Of a stretch of DNA of 64,000 nt, positions 48,501 through 58,150 are shown one piece after another; position 1 is the stretch's first letter, and each line of letters begins with the position of its first letter. Source of the stretch: Dastarcus helophoroides (lineage: Eukaryota > Arthropoda > Insecta > Coleoptera > Bothrideridae); the NCBI GenBank assembly GCA_028583605.1, contig CM053332.1, positions 17,693,267 through 17,757,266 on the forward strand, in the 5' to 3' direction. The position numbers were made by a program, and so were the translations under genes. The notes beneath the pieces were generated by a model, which did no database searches, was not told the origin of the DNA, and worked only from the letters and a program-made list of their open reading frames with translations.

Positions 48501-51500
48501 CATAACACGCTTCGCGGGCGGGCTTTTCGAACTACGTGAACGTTTCGCTGATTCGTGACCTATTTTCGCGGAATTAACTGGACTTTGGCGATACTTCATG
48601 GGCATAAACTTCGCGAATCTTATTAAAATGGCGCCACTACACGAGGACTCCTTAATTTGCACTACCTACTGTGACGTCACAAACAATGGCAACGGTTATG
48701 CGGCTAGGTGACAAATGATTTGAATTTATCGACCGGGACGTTGCAACGCCGGCGATTGAGCTTCCCGATGATAGATAGCGCTAGCGGTTAAAAAGCTCTC
48801 TAATTCGAAAAAGGCGTGTATACAGGCTGATTTATGAGTAGATGATTGTTGGGACGCACCCTGAAAATTGCTACTACCATAAATAATAATAACGCAATAC
48901 AGTTATAGCTTAGTCCGCAAATACATCACGAATAATGGTAACATATGTGGGATTATAATAATAAATTTACGAAATTACGAATATAGCGATGAGTGTGTTC
49001 GCGGTGCACATAAACGAAAACAGATAGAAACAAATATAAAGAAATAAATGATTGATTCACAAAAGCGTATCGTCTAAAAATATGTTAAATTATTCAGGGA
49101 TGGTTCATTTGGGAACTAAAAACTTTTTCGTTTTAAATAGATCTTTTTTTTAGTTTAATCCACTCGCAAAGGGTAACCCCATTATGCCTTCAAAGCGAGT
49201 AGGATGCGGATCCTGCATATTATCATCACTCCTGGTAGAGTAAACAAACGTACCAAGTTTTTAAATTTACATGCTTTGTTGTCAAGTTCTGTCAACGTTT
49301 ATAAAAAAAAATCAAAATGCAGAGATTTCGATGTTTATTTCCAAGAAAATGTCAGTCATATCCCTTACTCAATTTTAGCCAAACGGCCTTACAATAGTTC
49401 CCACATAAAAAATACGTTTCATTATACAGGGTGCTCGTGCTAAATCAATAAATTCTCCATTTTTCAATAATCCATAACTGATTGTCTTTATGGAACACCC
49501 ATCACGTTATTTTATTGATATAGGCATTACTAGCTTCAAAACGATACTAATTTGTACAAAGTCTCTTTAATTTCGATTTCAAACTTGAAAGATCGCAATT
49601 TTTCAGTAGCTTTCACTTTGAACCATCTCCAAGGTTCGAGTTTAATCCTAAACGTTTGCGTTTTTTTTTTTCAAAATTTAGGCTTTCAACCCAGTGACGG
49701 ATTATCCATCTAGTAGACATATGCCTAGAGGTGCGAGGCTACAAGAGGAAGGCGCCCGAGTGCACATAACCTTTAGTCATCAAAAATAATTTGGAGGAAC
49801 GCCAATAAGTATTTGCCTAGACGACCTAGAGCACTGTCAACATATAATCCCTCACTGAATAAAGCAGTATTAGGTTTAGATATTCTCTATATATTCTTTG
49901 ATTTGAGAAAGTAATGTTATTTTCATTCATGTTGTATTGGTTTTTTTTTTCGCTAGTTACTCCTTCGACAATTATGTTGTCAAAATGTTGTGTATTTAAT
50001 TGAGTCTATCCACCTTAAATAACCAAAGGTGCTTTGGAGATTAAAATTTCAGTGAGAAACTAAAATTCATCAGTAATATTTTATTTTTCCACCATAATTT
50101 TATCTTCATACTTGGGAAGTTGCATCCAATCGATGGAATATGCTGCAGATTCTAAGAACGAACCGGACGCTTCGCCTGAAACTAAATAGAATATCTCCAT
50201 CCTGTGTATTCAATCAAAACAGTAGCACTGACAGATGCTTTTGGTGGTCAAAATTTTGATGAAAGGGGAAAGTTCATCAGTAATATTTTCTTTTTACACT
50301 ATAATGTTGCCTTCATATGGAATATTATTCTATCCAATGGTAATGTTAGAAACCCTTGAAACTAACAGAAGGTTCATTTGAAACTGAATACCATATCGAC
50401 TCCACAATCTGACATATTCATGTTCAATCGATCCATCTTAGTAATCATTTGGTGGTCAAAATTTCAAGGAAAAACGAAAGTTCATCAGTAATATTTTCTA
50501 AGCTGTACCTTATCAATGGGTTATCCTAGAGACCCTAGAAACTAATCAGAAGCTTCATCTGAAACCAAACAGCATGTCGCCATCATCATCTCATGTAGTC
50601 GGATAAAATAGATCCATCCAAGATGGAATTTTGACCACCAAATGATTATCAATCATTTGGTGATTAAAAATTTCATTGAAAAACGAAAAATCATCAGTAA
50701 TATTTTCTTTTTCCACTAAAATGTTGTCTTCATATGATACATTTTTCGAAGCTGTACCTTATCAAATTGTAATGCTAGAGGCCCCAGAAACTAACCAGAA
50801 GTTCCATTTGGAACTAAACAGCAAGCAGCACACTGTCATCATAATATTACGTATTCGGATACAATCCACCCATCTCAATAACAATTTGGTGGTCAAAATT
50901 TCAAAGAAAAACGAAAGTTCATCAGTAATATTTTCTTTTCCATTATCGAAGTCATCTTAATAAGCATTTGGTGGTCAAAATTTCAATGAATAACGAAAGT
51001 TCATCAGTAATAGTTTCTTTTTCCGCTATAATATTGTCTTCATATGGTACATCTTTCTAAGCTGTACCATGTCGATGGGTTATGCCTAGAGACCCTAGAA
51101 ACTAATCAGAAGCTTCATCTGAAAGCCAAACAGCATGTCACCATCATCATCTCATGTAGTCGGATAAAATATATCCATCCAAGATGGAATTTTGACCACC
51201 AAATGATTATCAAATCATTTGGTGGTAAAAATTTCAATGAAAAACGAAAATTCATCAGTAATATTTTCTTTTTCCACTTAAATTTTGTCTTCATATGATA
51301 TATTTTTCGAAGCTGTACCTCATCGAATTGTAATGCTAGAGATCCCAAAAACTAATCAGAAGCTCCATTTGAAACTAAACAGCAAGCAGCACACTCTCAT
51401 CATAATCGTACCTATTCGGATATAATCCACCCATCTTAATAACCATTTGGTGGTCAAAATTTCAAAGAAAACCGAAAGTTCATCGGTAATATTTTCTTTT

Positions 51501-54027
51501 TCCATTATCGAGTCATCTTAATAAGCATTTGGTGGTCAAAATTTCAATGAATAACGATAGTTCATCAGTAATAGTTTCTTTTTATGCTATAATATTGTCT
51601 TCATATGGTACATTTTTCTAAGCTGTACCATATCGATGGGTTATGCTAGAGACCCTAGAAACTAATCAGAAGCTTCATCTGAAACCAAACAGCATGTCGC
51701 CATCATTATCTCATGTAGTTGGATAAAATAGATCCATCCAAGATGGAATTTTGACCACCAAATGATTATCAAATCATTTGGTGGTTAAAAATTTCAATAA
51801 AAAACGAAAAATCATCAGTAATATTCTCTTTTTCCACTAAAATGTTGTCTTCAAATGATATATTTTTCGAAGCTGTACCTCATCGAATTGTAATGCCAGA
51901 GACCCCAGAAACTAACCAGAAGTTCCATTTGAAACTAAACAGCAAGCAGCACACTGTCATCATAATCGTACCTATTCGGATATAATCCACCCATCTTAAT
52001 AACCATTTGGTGGTCAAAATTTCAAAGAAAAACGAAAGTTTATCAGTAATATTTTCCTTTTCCATTATCGAGTCATCTTAATAAGCATTTGGTGGTCAAA
52101 ATTTCAATGAAAAACGAAAGTTCATCAGTAATAGTTTCTTTTTCCGCTATAATATTGTCTTCATATGTACATTTTTCTAAGCTGTACCATATCGATGGGT
52201 TATGCTAGAGACCCTAGAAACTAATCAGAAGCTTCATCTGAACCAAACAGCATGTCGCCATCATCACCTCATGTAGTCGGATAAAATAGATTCATCCAAG
52301 ATGGAATTTTGACCACCAAATGATTTGATAATCATTTGGTGGTTAAAAATTTCAATGAAAAACGAAAAATCATCAGTAATATTTTCTTTTTCTACTAACA
52401 TTTTGTCTTCATATGATACATTTTTCGAAGCTGTACCTCATCGAATTGTAATGCTAGAAGCCCCACAAACTAATCAGTAGCTCCATTTGAAACTAAACAG
52501 CAAGTATCACATTGTCATCATAATGTTACGTATTCGGATACAATCCACCCATCTTAATAACCATTTGGTGGTCAAAATTTCAAAGAAAAACGAAGGTTCA
52601 TCAGTAATATTTTCTTTTTCCATTATCTGGTCATCTTAATAAGCATTTGGTGGTCAAAATTTTAATGAAAAACGAAAGTTCATCAGTAATAGTTTCTTTT
52701 TCCGCTATAATATTGTCCTTCTTATGGTACATTTTTCTAAGCTGTACCATATCGATGGGTTATGCTAGAGACCCTAGAAACTAATCAGAAGCTTCATCTG
52801 AAACCAAACAGCAAGTCGCCATCATCACCTCATGTAGTCGGATAAAATATATCCATCCAAGACGGAATTTTGACCACCAAATGATTATCAAATCATTTGG
52901 TGGTAAATATTTCAATGAAAAACGAAAGTTCATCAGTAATAGTTTCTTTTTCCACTATAGTTTTGTCTTCGTGTGGTACATTTTTCTGAGCTGTACCTTA
53001 TTAAATGGTAATGTTAGAGATGCTAGAAATTAATCAGAAGCTCCATTGGAAACCAAACAGCATACTACTATCACAATCTTACGTATTTGGACACCACCCA
53101 TCCATCTTAATACCCATTTGGTGATTAAAATTTTAATAAAAAACGAAAGTTCATCAGTAATATTTTCCTTTTCCACCTATAATTTTGTCTTCATGTGGTA
53201 GATTTTGTCTAAGTTGTACCTTATCGAAGTGCTAGCTCTGGACATATAAATAACAACTTTCGTGTAAATGAATATCCTCATCGTATAACTCAAGCTAGAA
53301 AACTACAGTTTTTAATCATTAAAAGGAGAAGATAACCTCGAAACATATCAATCAATAATATGAAGTTCAACCAAGTTTTAATTATTTAGATCACTTTTCT
53401 TCAGTTATTTAATGTAAACACGCCACCGTGACTATCCGATGTTGCTAACGAGATCTTCCGAGTCAAATTTGTAAAAAGATTTAGTAAATTTAATAAAGCT
53501 GCCTGTATTTCTTTGTTATCCCATTGCTAAATAAAATTTCCCAAACAACATAATTACTGCGCTATCTACAGCATGAAGCAACATAATTGAGTTGCGGATG
53601 GCCTTTTCAATGTGATATCAAGCTGCGACAATGCGAAAATTCCCTCCTTTCCTTCTTTACTAAATACAATTAATTCAATGCGAAAATAAAGCGATTTTCA
53701 GCAAAAACATTATTAAGTATTCAAACAGTAACCCAGTTACAACATCAAGATAAGGAATGCCACCCTTCTTAACGATTGAATCGAATCGCATAATGTCCTC
53801 AGGTTTTCCTGAATATGCGCCGAATAAAAATAATACTCACCGCCCGATGGGGATCTCTTCGTCGCGTGTACGGCCGTGTTGATGAAACCCCCCAATTTTC
53901 CGAAGCCCGTGTGTCTCATGACAGGGGGTACGGGCTTCTCCCCCGCCTTTTTGTTGGTCAACGGAGAGGCCCATAGGCCGATCACGCCCGCGTGTCGTAT
54001 CGTGGTGCCACTTGACTTGTACAAAGC
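24151..54027 (-). CDS. PPP2R2: PP2A B55 regulatory subunit (PPP2R2/twins), WD-repeat protein with alternative 5' exons
   Basis: B55 is the seven-bladed WD40 regulatory subunit that targets protein phosphatase 2A to substrates in mitosis, signalling and cell-fate control. Shared coding exons on the minus strand are 38733-38352, 31870-31297 and 24519-24151 (stop TAG). The protein carries [96 protein letters not shown] and a terminal [10 protein letters not shown], nearly identical to fly Twins and vertebrate PPP2R2A as I recall them. Two alternative 5' exons splice in the same phase into 38733: 48503-48497 gives a start [16 protein letters not shown], and 54027-53841 gives a longer N-terminus. 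The short form adds up to 443 residues, the usual B55 length. Introns of 6.8, 6.5 and 10-15 kb are packed with transposons. All phases are intact, with no frame breaks. Confidence 0.95.
24710..24792 (+). mobile_element. Solo Penelope terminal-repeat fragment
   Basis: TCTTTCTTGGTTTCAGGGG, then GACAAGTTTTGTATTTC and GATAACCAAG up to a TTCCACC border match the right-end terminal repeat. The flanks GTAGACATTTT and GTACATAGTTTT are only loosely alike, so the target duplication is uncertain. It lies in a PPP2R2 intron. Confidence 0.65.
25161..27872. mobile_element. Non-autonomous hAT element carrying an AAATTTCGA minisatellite (inner of nested pair)
   Basis: The termini are 13-bp inverted repeats CAGTGTTGCCATA, flanked by the exact 8-bp duplication CTGTGGTG (25153-25160 and 27873-27880). 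Both ends carry CCGTACATA-type subterminal words. The middle (about 25430-27500) is a degenerate tandem repeat of AAATTTCGACTTTTTTCTCG-like units. The T-rich strand switches at about 27060, after which units read TCGAAATTTCGAGAAAAAAG. No transposase, so it depended on one in trans. Confidence 0.85.
25430..27500. repeat. Degenerate ~20-bp minisatellite with a strand flip
   Basis: Units of AAATTTCGAC plus a T-rich spacer with CTCG repeat many times. From about 27060 on the same units appear as their reverse complement, so the block is one long imperfect inverted repeat. Interspersed are near-identical partial copies of a longer segment (for example AATGTTACAAAGGCGTAGAAA-type text near 25516, 25685, 26290). 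Confidence 0.8.
28455..30177. other. PPP2R2 intron sequence, no gene seen
   Basis: It includes a perfect-looking small hairpin near 29102-29152 (TTTAAATGCATATTA and its complement around a short AT loop) and a low-complexity stretch (about 29620-29995). A hAT-terminus-like CTTTCCCAACCTTTTT at about 28551 has no partner. Confidence 0.45.
30186..31047. mobile_element. Non-autonomous hAT-type element with 8-bp target duplication
   Basis: The ends read TAGTGTTGGAATAATCGAA and, inverted, TAGTGTTGGGCTATTCAAA. The element is flanked by the exact 8-bp duplication CTTAAAAC (30178-30185 and 31048-31055). Its interior has many GAATCGAATAC-type words in both orientations. 862 bp, with no coding capacity. 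It lies in a PPP2R2 intron. Confidence 0.8.
31297..31870 (-). CDS. PPP2R2: PPP2R2 central coding exon
   Basis: It opens with [17 protein letters not shown] after a CAG acceptor (31873-31871) and ends KPIETYP before GTGAGT (31296-31291). It encodes 191 full codons covering the middle WD blades, with [36 protein letters not shown] and [13 protein letters not shown]. Phases fit both neighbours. Confidence 0.95.
33534..35695. repeat. Four tandem copies of a ~545-bp unit inside a hAT element
   Basis: Starts at about 33534, 34080, 34628 and 35168, each with ATTGAAATATTAAATATCG. Each unit contains the same non-low-complexity island TCTGGACTCTCTGGACGAGT through GCCTCAACAGGCG. A short open frame ([18 protein letters not shown]) recurs in each copy but differs by indels; I do not take it as a gene. 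Confidence 0.85.
35775..36538. repeat. Tandem duplication of the hAT right-end segment (~390 bp, two copies)
   Basis: AGGAAAAGTCGAAATTCGAG-type starts near 35775 and 36168 are each followed by the same text through GGGGGTGCAAGCGCCCC and a GTAATTGGCCCG block to a CAGGGA-type terminus (36152 and 36538). The copies differ by scattered substitutions, so the duplication is not very recent. Confidence 0.8.
36617..37273. other. PPP2R2 intron spacer, no gene seen
   Basis: AT-rich sequence with low-complexity pieces. It includes a dispersed repeat (about 37033-37075; AATCCACTCGCAACGGATAA and ATTATGCCTTCA) that recurs at about 49155-49200. Confidence 0.45.
37286..38162 (-). mobile_element. Second Penelope-like copy, endonuclease end, head-to-head termini
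   Basis: The minus-oriented element carries the endonuclease region between two inverted terminal repeats: TTGTCCCCTGAAACC and AACACAACAAAGGTTGCTCT on the left, and the plus-strand repeat from 38041 to GTTCCACC on the right. Flanks TAATAAGAGTCT (37274-37285) and TAATAAGATTCT (38163-38174) are an 11 of 12 target duplication. At about 38020-38041 the ribozyme region is chopped and joined to an inverted CTTCAGAGAGA, the break made during head-to-head insertion. Confidence 0.8.
37510..37998 (-). pseudogene. Penelope GIY-YIG endonuclease fragment, one frame shift
   Basis: On the minus strand [18 protein letters not shown] and TRRSLKI (37998-37756) are followed, in another frame, by a block that starts [13 protein letters not shown] and ends [13 protein letters not shown] (37743-37510). 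It is nearly identical to the C-terminal half of the copy at 13366-13884. The frame shift is near 37750. No reverse transcriptase remains in this copy. Confidence 0.85.
38352..38733 (-). CDS. PPP2R2: PPP2R2 first shared coding exon
   Basis: It starts [19 protein letters not shown] after TTGCAG (38734-38736 on the plus strand read inverted) and ends SERDKKVEG at a GTAAGG donor (38351). It encodes the first WD blades, including [20 protein letters not shown] and [11 protein letters not shown]. Its 5' side accepts either alternative first exon in phase 1. Confidence 0.95.
38734..40143. other. PPP2R2 intron, 5' part; no gene seen
   Basis: Mostly non-low-complexity sequence. The piece at about 39190-39535 has a mixed composition, with an AAAATCGGTCCGCCGTTCTG phrase typical of transposon-derived insect repeats. 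I cannot classify it. Confidence 0.4.
40144..40520. repeat. Three tandem copies of a ~130-bp unit
   Basis: Copies start near 40155, 40286 and 40415 with AAATTGTCAATGCTCGCC and run through a CGTTATATTTAGGGAGACCG block to a T-tract. They differ by a few substitutions. No open frame or known family seen. Confidence 0.85.
42381..42520 (+). mobile_element. Solo Penelope terminal repeat with intact hammerhead core
   Basis: A full-length terminal repeat (about 140 bp) runs from AGTATCCCTCTGAAGATG to CGTTCCACC. Flanks AAAATTCAGAC (42370-42380) and AAAATTTAGTC (42521-42531) agree at 9 of 11 bases, consistent with an old target duplication. Confidence 0.75.
42386..42426 (+). ncRNA. Hammerhead-ribozyme-like motif
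   Basis: Core CTGAAGA (42390-42396) fits CTGANGA. An extra T is followed by stem II GACAG/CTGCC, GAAA (42413-42416), ACGCGC and AGAG closing stem I with CCCT (one mismatch). Stem II has one mismatch (A with C) relative to other copies. Confidence 0.6.
45711..48480. other. PPP2R2 intron upstream part; no gene seen
   Basis: This is mostly unique-looking AT-rich DNA (45711-46900), with low-complexity pieces at about 46960-47600. No coding or RNA feature was recognised. Confidence 0.45.
48497..48503 (-). CDS. PPP2R2: PPP2R2 alternative first coding exon (short N-terminus, MAG)
   Basis: ATGGCCG is followed directly by the donor GTAAGT (48496-48491). Spliced to 38733 it yields [16 protein letters not shown], matching the [23 protein letters not shown] start of vertebrate PPP2R2A. 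The same frame is open upstream to another ATG pair ([12 protein letters not shown]), so a 34-residue longer start is possible. The 5' UTR side is rich in CpG compared with the region. Confidence 0.8.
48504..48740 (-). promoter_or_regulatory. Candidate promoter and 5' UTR of the short PPP2R2 transcript
   Basis: The stretch just upstream of the MAG exon is clearly richer in GC and CpG than its AT-rich surroundings (GAACGTTTCGC, TTTTCGCGG, AAACTTCGCG). It contains AAAATGGCGCC at 48626-48636, which includes the ATGGC core recognised by YY1/Pleiohomeotic-type factors. No TATA box was seen. Promoter function is inferred. Confidence 0.45.
48741..49691. other. Spacer upstream of the PPP2R2 short promoter; no gene seen
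   Basis: It includes the second copy of a dispersed repeat (about 49155-49200, AATCCACTCGCAAAGGGTAA and ATTATGCCTTCA). Nothing else was recognised. Confidence 0.4.
49692..49857. mobile_element. Possible short hAT-type MITE
   Basis: The left end CAGTGACGGATTAT and the inverted right end CAGTGAGGGATTAT agree at 13 of 14 bases over 166 bp. No flanking 8-bp duplication is visible, so the call rests on the termini only. Confidence 0.45.
50040..53230. repeat. Higher-order tandem repeat array (~560-bp unit of several diverged subunits)
   Basis: Subunits share CATTTGGTGGTCAAAATTTC and a TTCATCAGTAAT block followed by TTTCTTTTTCC. The variant with CAGTAATAGTTTC recurs near 50960, 51525, 52080 and 52640, giving a period of about 555-565 bp. 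Each large unit also holds a hairpin made of GACCACCAAATGATT facing AATCATTTGGTGGT. Copies at the edges (50040, 53150) are more diverged than those in the middle. Open frames inside are by-products of the periodicity. Confidence 0.85.
53231..53840. other. PPP2R2 intron between the array and the alternative exon; no gene seen
   Basis: Unique-looking AT-rich sequence, with no recognised feature. Confidence 0.4.
53841..54027 (-). CDS. PPP2R2: PPP2R2 alternative 5' coding exon (long N-terminus)
   Basis: This exon has an AG acceptor at 54028-54029 (TTTTTGCAG) and the donor GTGAGT at 53840-53835, and joins 38733 in phase 1. It reads [17 protein letters not shown] and later [18 protein letters not shown], which resembles the FMRQSSITKIGNMLNTAI stretch of the long fly Twins isoform. 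The exon is markedly GC-richer than its surroundings. Either an upstream coding exon lies outside or is unseen, or translation starts at the ATG at 53919 (MRHTGF). The N-terminal extension is not part of the WD propeller. Confidence 0.75.
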
Positions 54028-54236
54028 CTGCAAAAATTTATAGCATTGTTATTTATGTGTGTCAGAAGACTAGAGCGTGGGCAGATTGATTTCTCAAGGA
54101 TAATGGGTGCATTTAGCGATGGTGCTTTTATGAAGCATGGAGGTTAATATTTGTGCCTTTAAATGGTCTTACATGCAAATCGTTTTCTTTTTATGGTGCA
54201 GGTAATCGGTTACGATTCGACAAAACTCAGAATGCG

Positions 54237-54448
54237 AATTCTAATGCACAGAGCGATAGGTTTGAACATTTATTAGATTCGAAGTTTGGAAACCAAAGAT
54301 CGGTTTTGATCTTGTTAGATCTCGTCAGTTTGGTATATCCAACTCGAATACCAAACAGACGAGATTCAATAAGATCGAAACCGGTTATTGGTTTCCAAAC
54401 TTCAAATCTAATAACTGTTCAAACCTATTGGTCTGTGCATTAGAATCC
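54237..54448. mobile_element. Near-perfect ~100-bp foldback (hairpin MITE)
   Basis: The left arm runs from AATTCTAATGCACAGAG through ATAGGTTTGAACA and GAAGTTTGGAAACC to CAGTTTGGTAT. The right arm is its reverse complement with few mismatches, ending ATTGGTCTGTGCATTAGAAT. Only about 10 bases separate the arms. No clear target duplication. Confidence 0.8.
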
Positions 54449-54930
54449 TTGTCTTCTGGGAACTTTCCTAGAGAGCAACCGCTTCACTACGTGGCAGTGT
54501 TCCAACTGTTGGTAGTTCAGCTACCTATGATTGGAGGGCTGCGCGAATTTGCAGTCTAGGTTGTATTCTACTTGCATCAGAATGCGAAGTAAGAATCAGG
54601 ATAAAAAAATTGAGCTGTATCTTTAAAACCATTGGACCGAATATTATAAAAAAATAATTTAGGATCCTTAGAGGTAGCTCTTTAAAATGATATCTCACAT
54701 GGCATATCAACTAAAATTTGATTTTTGGGTGACCAAATGAATCTCACATTTTATTATAAAATATTTTTTTTTCTAATCGTTCCGATGGCAGTATTTGCGT
54801 GGATCAGGAGCTAACGCTGTGTAAAATTTTAAATTCCTACGTTACATAGATTTCAAAAAGAACCTCTTTGTGACAGACGAGAGTGAGACTATTTGTATAT
54901 TGTATCCATGCTTAGAGTCTATCCTAAAAA
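54449..54930. other. Spacer, no gene seen
   Basis: Unique-looking sequence with no recognised feature. Confidence 0.4.
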
Positions 54931-57900
54931 TCGGGGCATCGAACCACTATTATTTTCGTTCCGATGTTCGGGTTTCGTTCCGGGAAAAAATCATATCGGT
55001 TTCGTTCCGATAAAAATAACGGTTTTTTCCAGTTTTCGGTTCAGTTCCGGAAGACTCATTCTTTTAAAAGCTTTTATTTGATTTAAAAATTGATTTTCTA
55101 ACATAATTTAGGAAATGTTCTCTCTTTTTTTTTAAGTATTACAGCATTTAACTACTAGGTAATGCTTAAAATTTAAAGAAAACATTTCTCGATTTGTCGA
55201 GTTGAAACTCTCTGGGTTCATTTTGAGTTTAAACTTCAAAAAAAACCCAACTTTATAAAAAAAAATTAGCTGATACCCGCGCTCTCGCCTAGGTGAGAGA
55301 AAGGATCCTTTTTTGAAAATTTCGACTTTTCTAAAGAATTCAATTTTTATTGAAAATTTTACCGTATTTCGAAAAATTGGAATTATTTCGAAAAATTCGA
55401 CAATAAAAAAACCCACTTTTTCACAAAGTCGATCTTTTCTCGTTCGATTTCCAAGATTTCGAAATTTTAACTTAATTTTGAAAGTTTCGACTTTTTTCAA
55501 AATTTCGATTTCTTGAATTTCCCAAATTTCTCAAAATTGTGTCTTATTTGGTTGGCTTTCGATTTTTTTGAACATTTTACTTTTTTATAACTTTTGTCCT
55601 TGTTAAAGATTTTATCTTATAAAAATTTCAATTTTTTTTTGAATATTTTGAATTGATCTTGAAGTTTGAATGTTTGATCATATTTTTGTAAATATTGACT
55701 GACTTTAGACTCGAAACTTCAATTTTTTTCCAAAATTAACTAGTTTTAAATTCGATTTCTTCAAAACATTTCAATTCTTTTCAAATTTTTTTATTTTTTC
55801 AAAGTTTTAACTTTTTGCAAATATCGACTCTCTCGAGTGTTTGTTTTTTATTCAACTTTTTTTCACTTTTTCGTAAAATTCTGATTTTCTAAAAATGACT
55901 ACTTTTTAAAAGTCTGCCTTCGATTTTTATTGAAAATTCTTAAACATTTTTCGACTTCTTTAAAGCATTTGGTCTTTATATTTTGGAAACTTTCAAATGT
56001 TCATTTATTTTATTAATCGCAAGACTTTTTCAATTTGACCTTTCTTTAGGATTTGAATTTATTTTCCGAATTATGAATTTTTTAAAAATATTTACACAAA
56101 ATTTCGATCTTTTCTCAAAATTGTTTTTTCAAAATTTTGATTTTTTCTGTAAATTTAATGATATTGACGTTTTTTTAAATTTTCACTTTGGTCCAACTTT
56201 TGACAATTTCTCAAAGTTTTGATCTTTTTTAAAAACTAAGATTTTTCTTTAAATTTCGACTTTTTTTTGAGGTTTTGACTTTTACGTAGTAAACTAAACT
56301 TTTATTTGAAAAACTAGATTTTCCTTCAATTTTTTTTTGAAAAATTAAATTTTTCTTAAAATTTCGACATTTTCAATATTTTCGAATTTTTTTCAAAATT
56401 TGGACTTTTTTTAAAAATTTCGACTTTTTCTCTAAGCTGTAACTTTTTCAGAATTTAATTTTTTTGGAAAATTCCTCTTTTTTTCAAAATTTTGACTTCT
56501 TGTATAAAAATTGACTCAAAATTTCAATTTTTTTCAAAATGTTGGTTTTTTTATAATATGATTGTGTTGAAACATTTTTTTATTCGAAAACCTTTTTTTT
56601 TTGAAAGTTTCCACTTTAGCTCGAACTTTTTACTATTTCTCGAAGTTTTAACGTGCTTTTTTGATAATTCTGACTTTTGCCCGAAAGTTTCTCACTTTTT
56701 CAAAAAATTCAATTTTTTTCAAAATTGCAACTTTTTGAAATCTTCGAATTTTTGCAGGATTTTAATCTTTTTTGAAAATTTTTAAATTTTATCATCAAAA
56801 TTGGGACTTTTTTTTAAGTTAAGTTCATTCAAAGTTTGAAGTGTTTTCTGAAATTTCCATTTTTTTTTAAAGTTCGACTTTTTATGAAAATTTCGACATT
56901 TTTTCAAAATTTGCCCGTCCCAATCATTTTTTAATTTTTCTGAAGAATCTAATTTTCCAAATTACGAATTTTTAAATTTTGGACGAATTCTACAAAACTA
57001 ATTGAAGACTTAACCAAATTTCGATTTTAAAGCTGTTTAAATTCGAAACAATCTAAAAAAAAAATCGAAGCTTCGAGGCTAAAGTCGAAGTTTTAAGAAT
57101 AAAGTCAAATATAAACAAAACCAGATAAAAAGTTTGAAGTTTAAATTAGACATTTTCTAACATGTCATCGTTTCAAGTTTACCCTCAAAATTTCGACTTA
57201 AATTTCAAGATTCTGGCTTTAAATTGGAATATAAATGTTGAATTATTCTCTTGAAATTTTGACTGAAATTCTCAATTACTAGGAAAAATTAGAAATAGCG
57301 AGATTTTATCGGAAATTTTGAGAAAAAAAGGCAAATGCTGGAATTATGCAAAGTTTTATGAAGTCGGAATCGGTAAAAAATCATTAGAATTTGAGATTTC
57401 GAGAAAAAAAATTGGCATATTGAAATTAAAGTGAAACTCAAGGAAAAAATTCAAGAAAACTCGAAATTTTCATTAAGAGCTTCAAAAAATAGGGGTATCG
57501 GATTATAAAAGAGAGAATCCAAATTTAAGAATAATAAAAACAAATTTTGAGTGTTTGTTCTGAAGAAAAAGTTAAAATTTTCTAAAAAATTCGAATTTGC
57601 AAATAAAACTTGCCAAGAAACTGTGCCTTAATGAAGAAGACTCCTCTGCTTTAGTCCAAATTTACAATAGCATATAAATATTTTATTTTAAACTCGAAAT
57701 TTTAGAAAAGAAAAGAAATATTTTGAAAAAAAGGTCCAAATTTCAAAGGTCCGAAAATTTTGAAAAAAGAATATTCCGGTTATACCACTTAAATTTAATT
57801 TGGTTTGAAATTTTGAGAATAAAATTAACATTTTCTTAGAAAGTATGGAAACTGTAAGTTTCTAATCCAACTTTCAAAAAAAAATATTCTTTAAAGTAAA

Positions 57901-58150
57901 CTCGTACTTTTGAGATGAAAGTTGCATGAATTTGAAAATTTTGAAAAGGAAGTTTCTAAAAAAATCTCAAACTTTAGGATAAAATAAAAATTATTTTAAG
58001 AACATACCAATTCAACGAATCCGGAATAAACCGTTATTTTTTTCCGGTTCTGTTCCAGTTTTCGTTCCGACAAAAATAACAGTTTTTTTCGGTATTTGGT
58101 TTTCGGTTCAGTTCCGGTTTAAAGTCCTGCTAAAAATCGAGTACTGGCAG
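54931..58150. repeat. Low-complexity block flanked by ~110-bp direct repeats
   Basis: CGTTCCGATAAAAATAACGG, then TTTTCGGTTCAGTTCCGG near 55000-55050, recurs in the same orientation near 58065-58120. Between them the block is AAATTTCGA-type DNA, T-rich on the plus strand to about 56990 and A-rich thereafter. Cgttccg/accg-type words are common in hAT termini of insects, but here the repeats are direct and no superfamily can be assigned. No gene seen. Confidence 0.6.
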
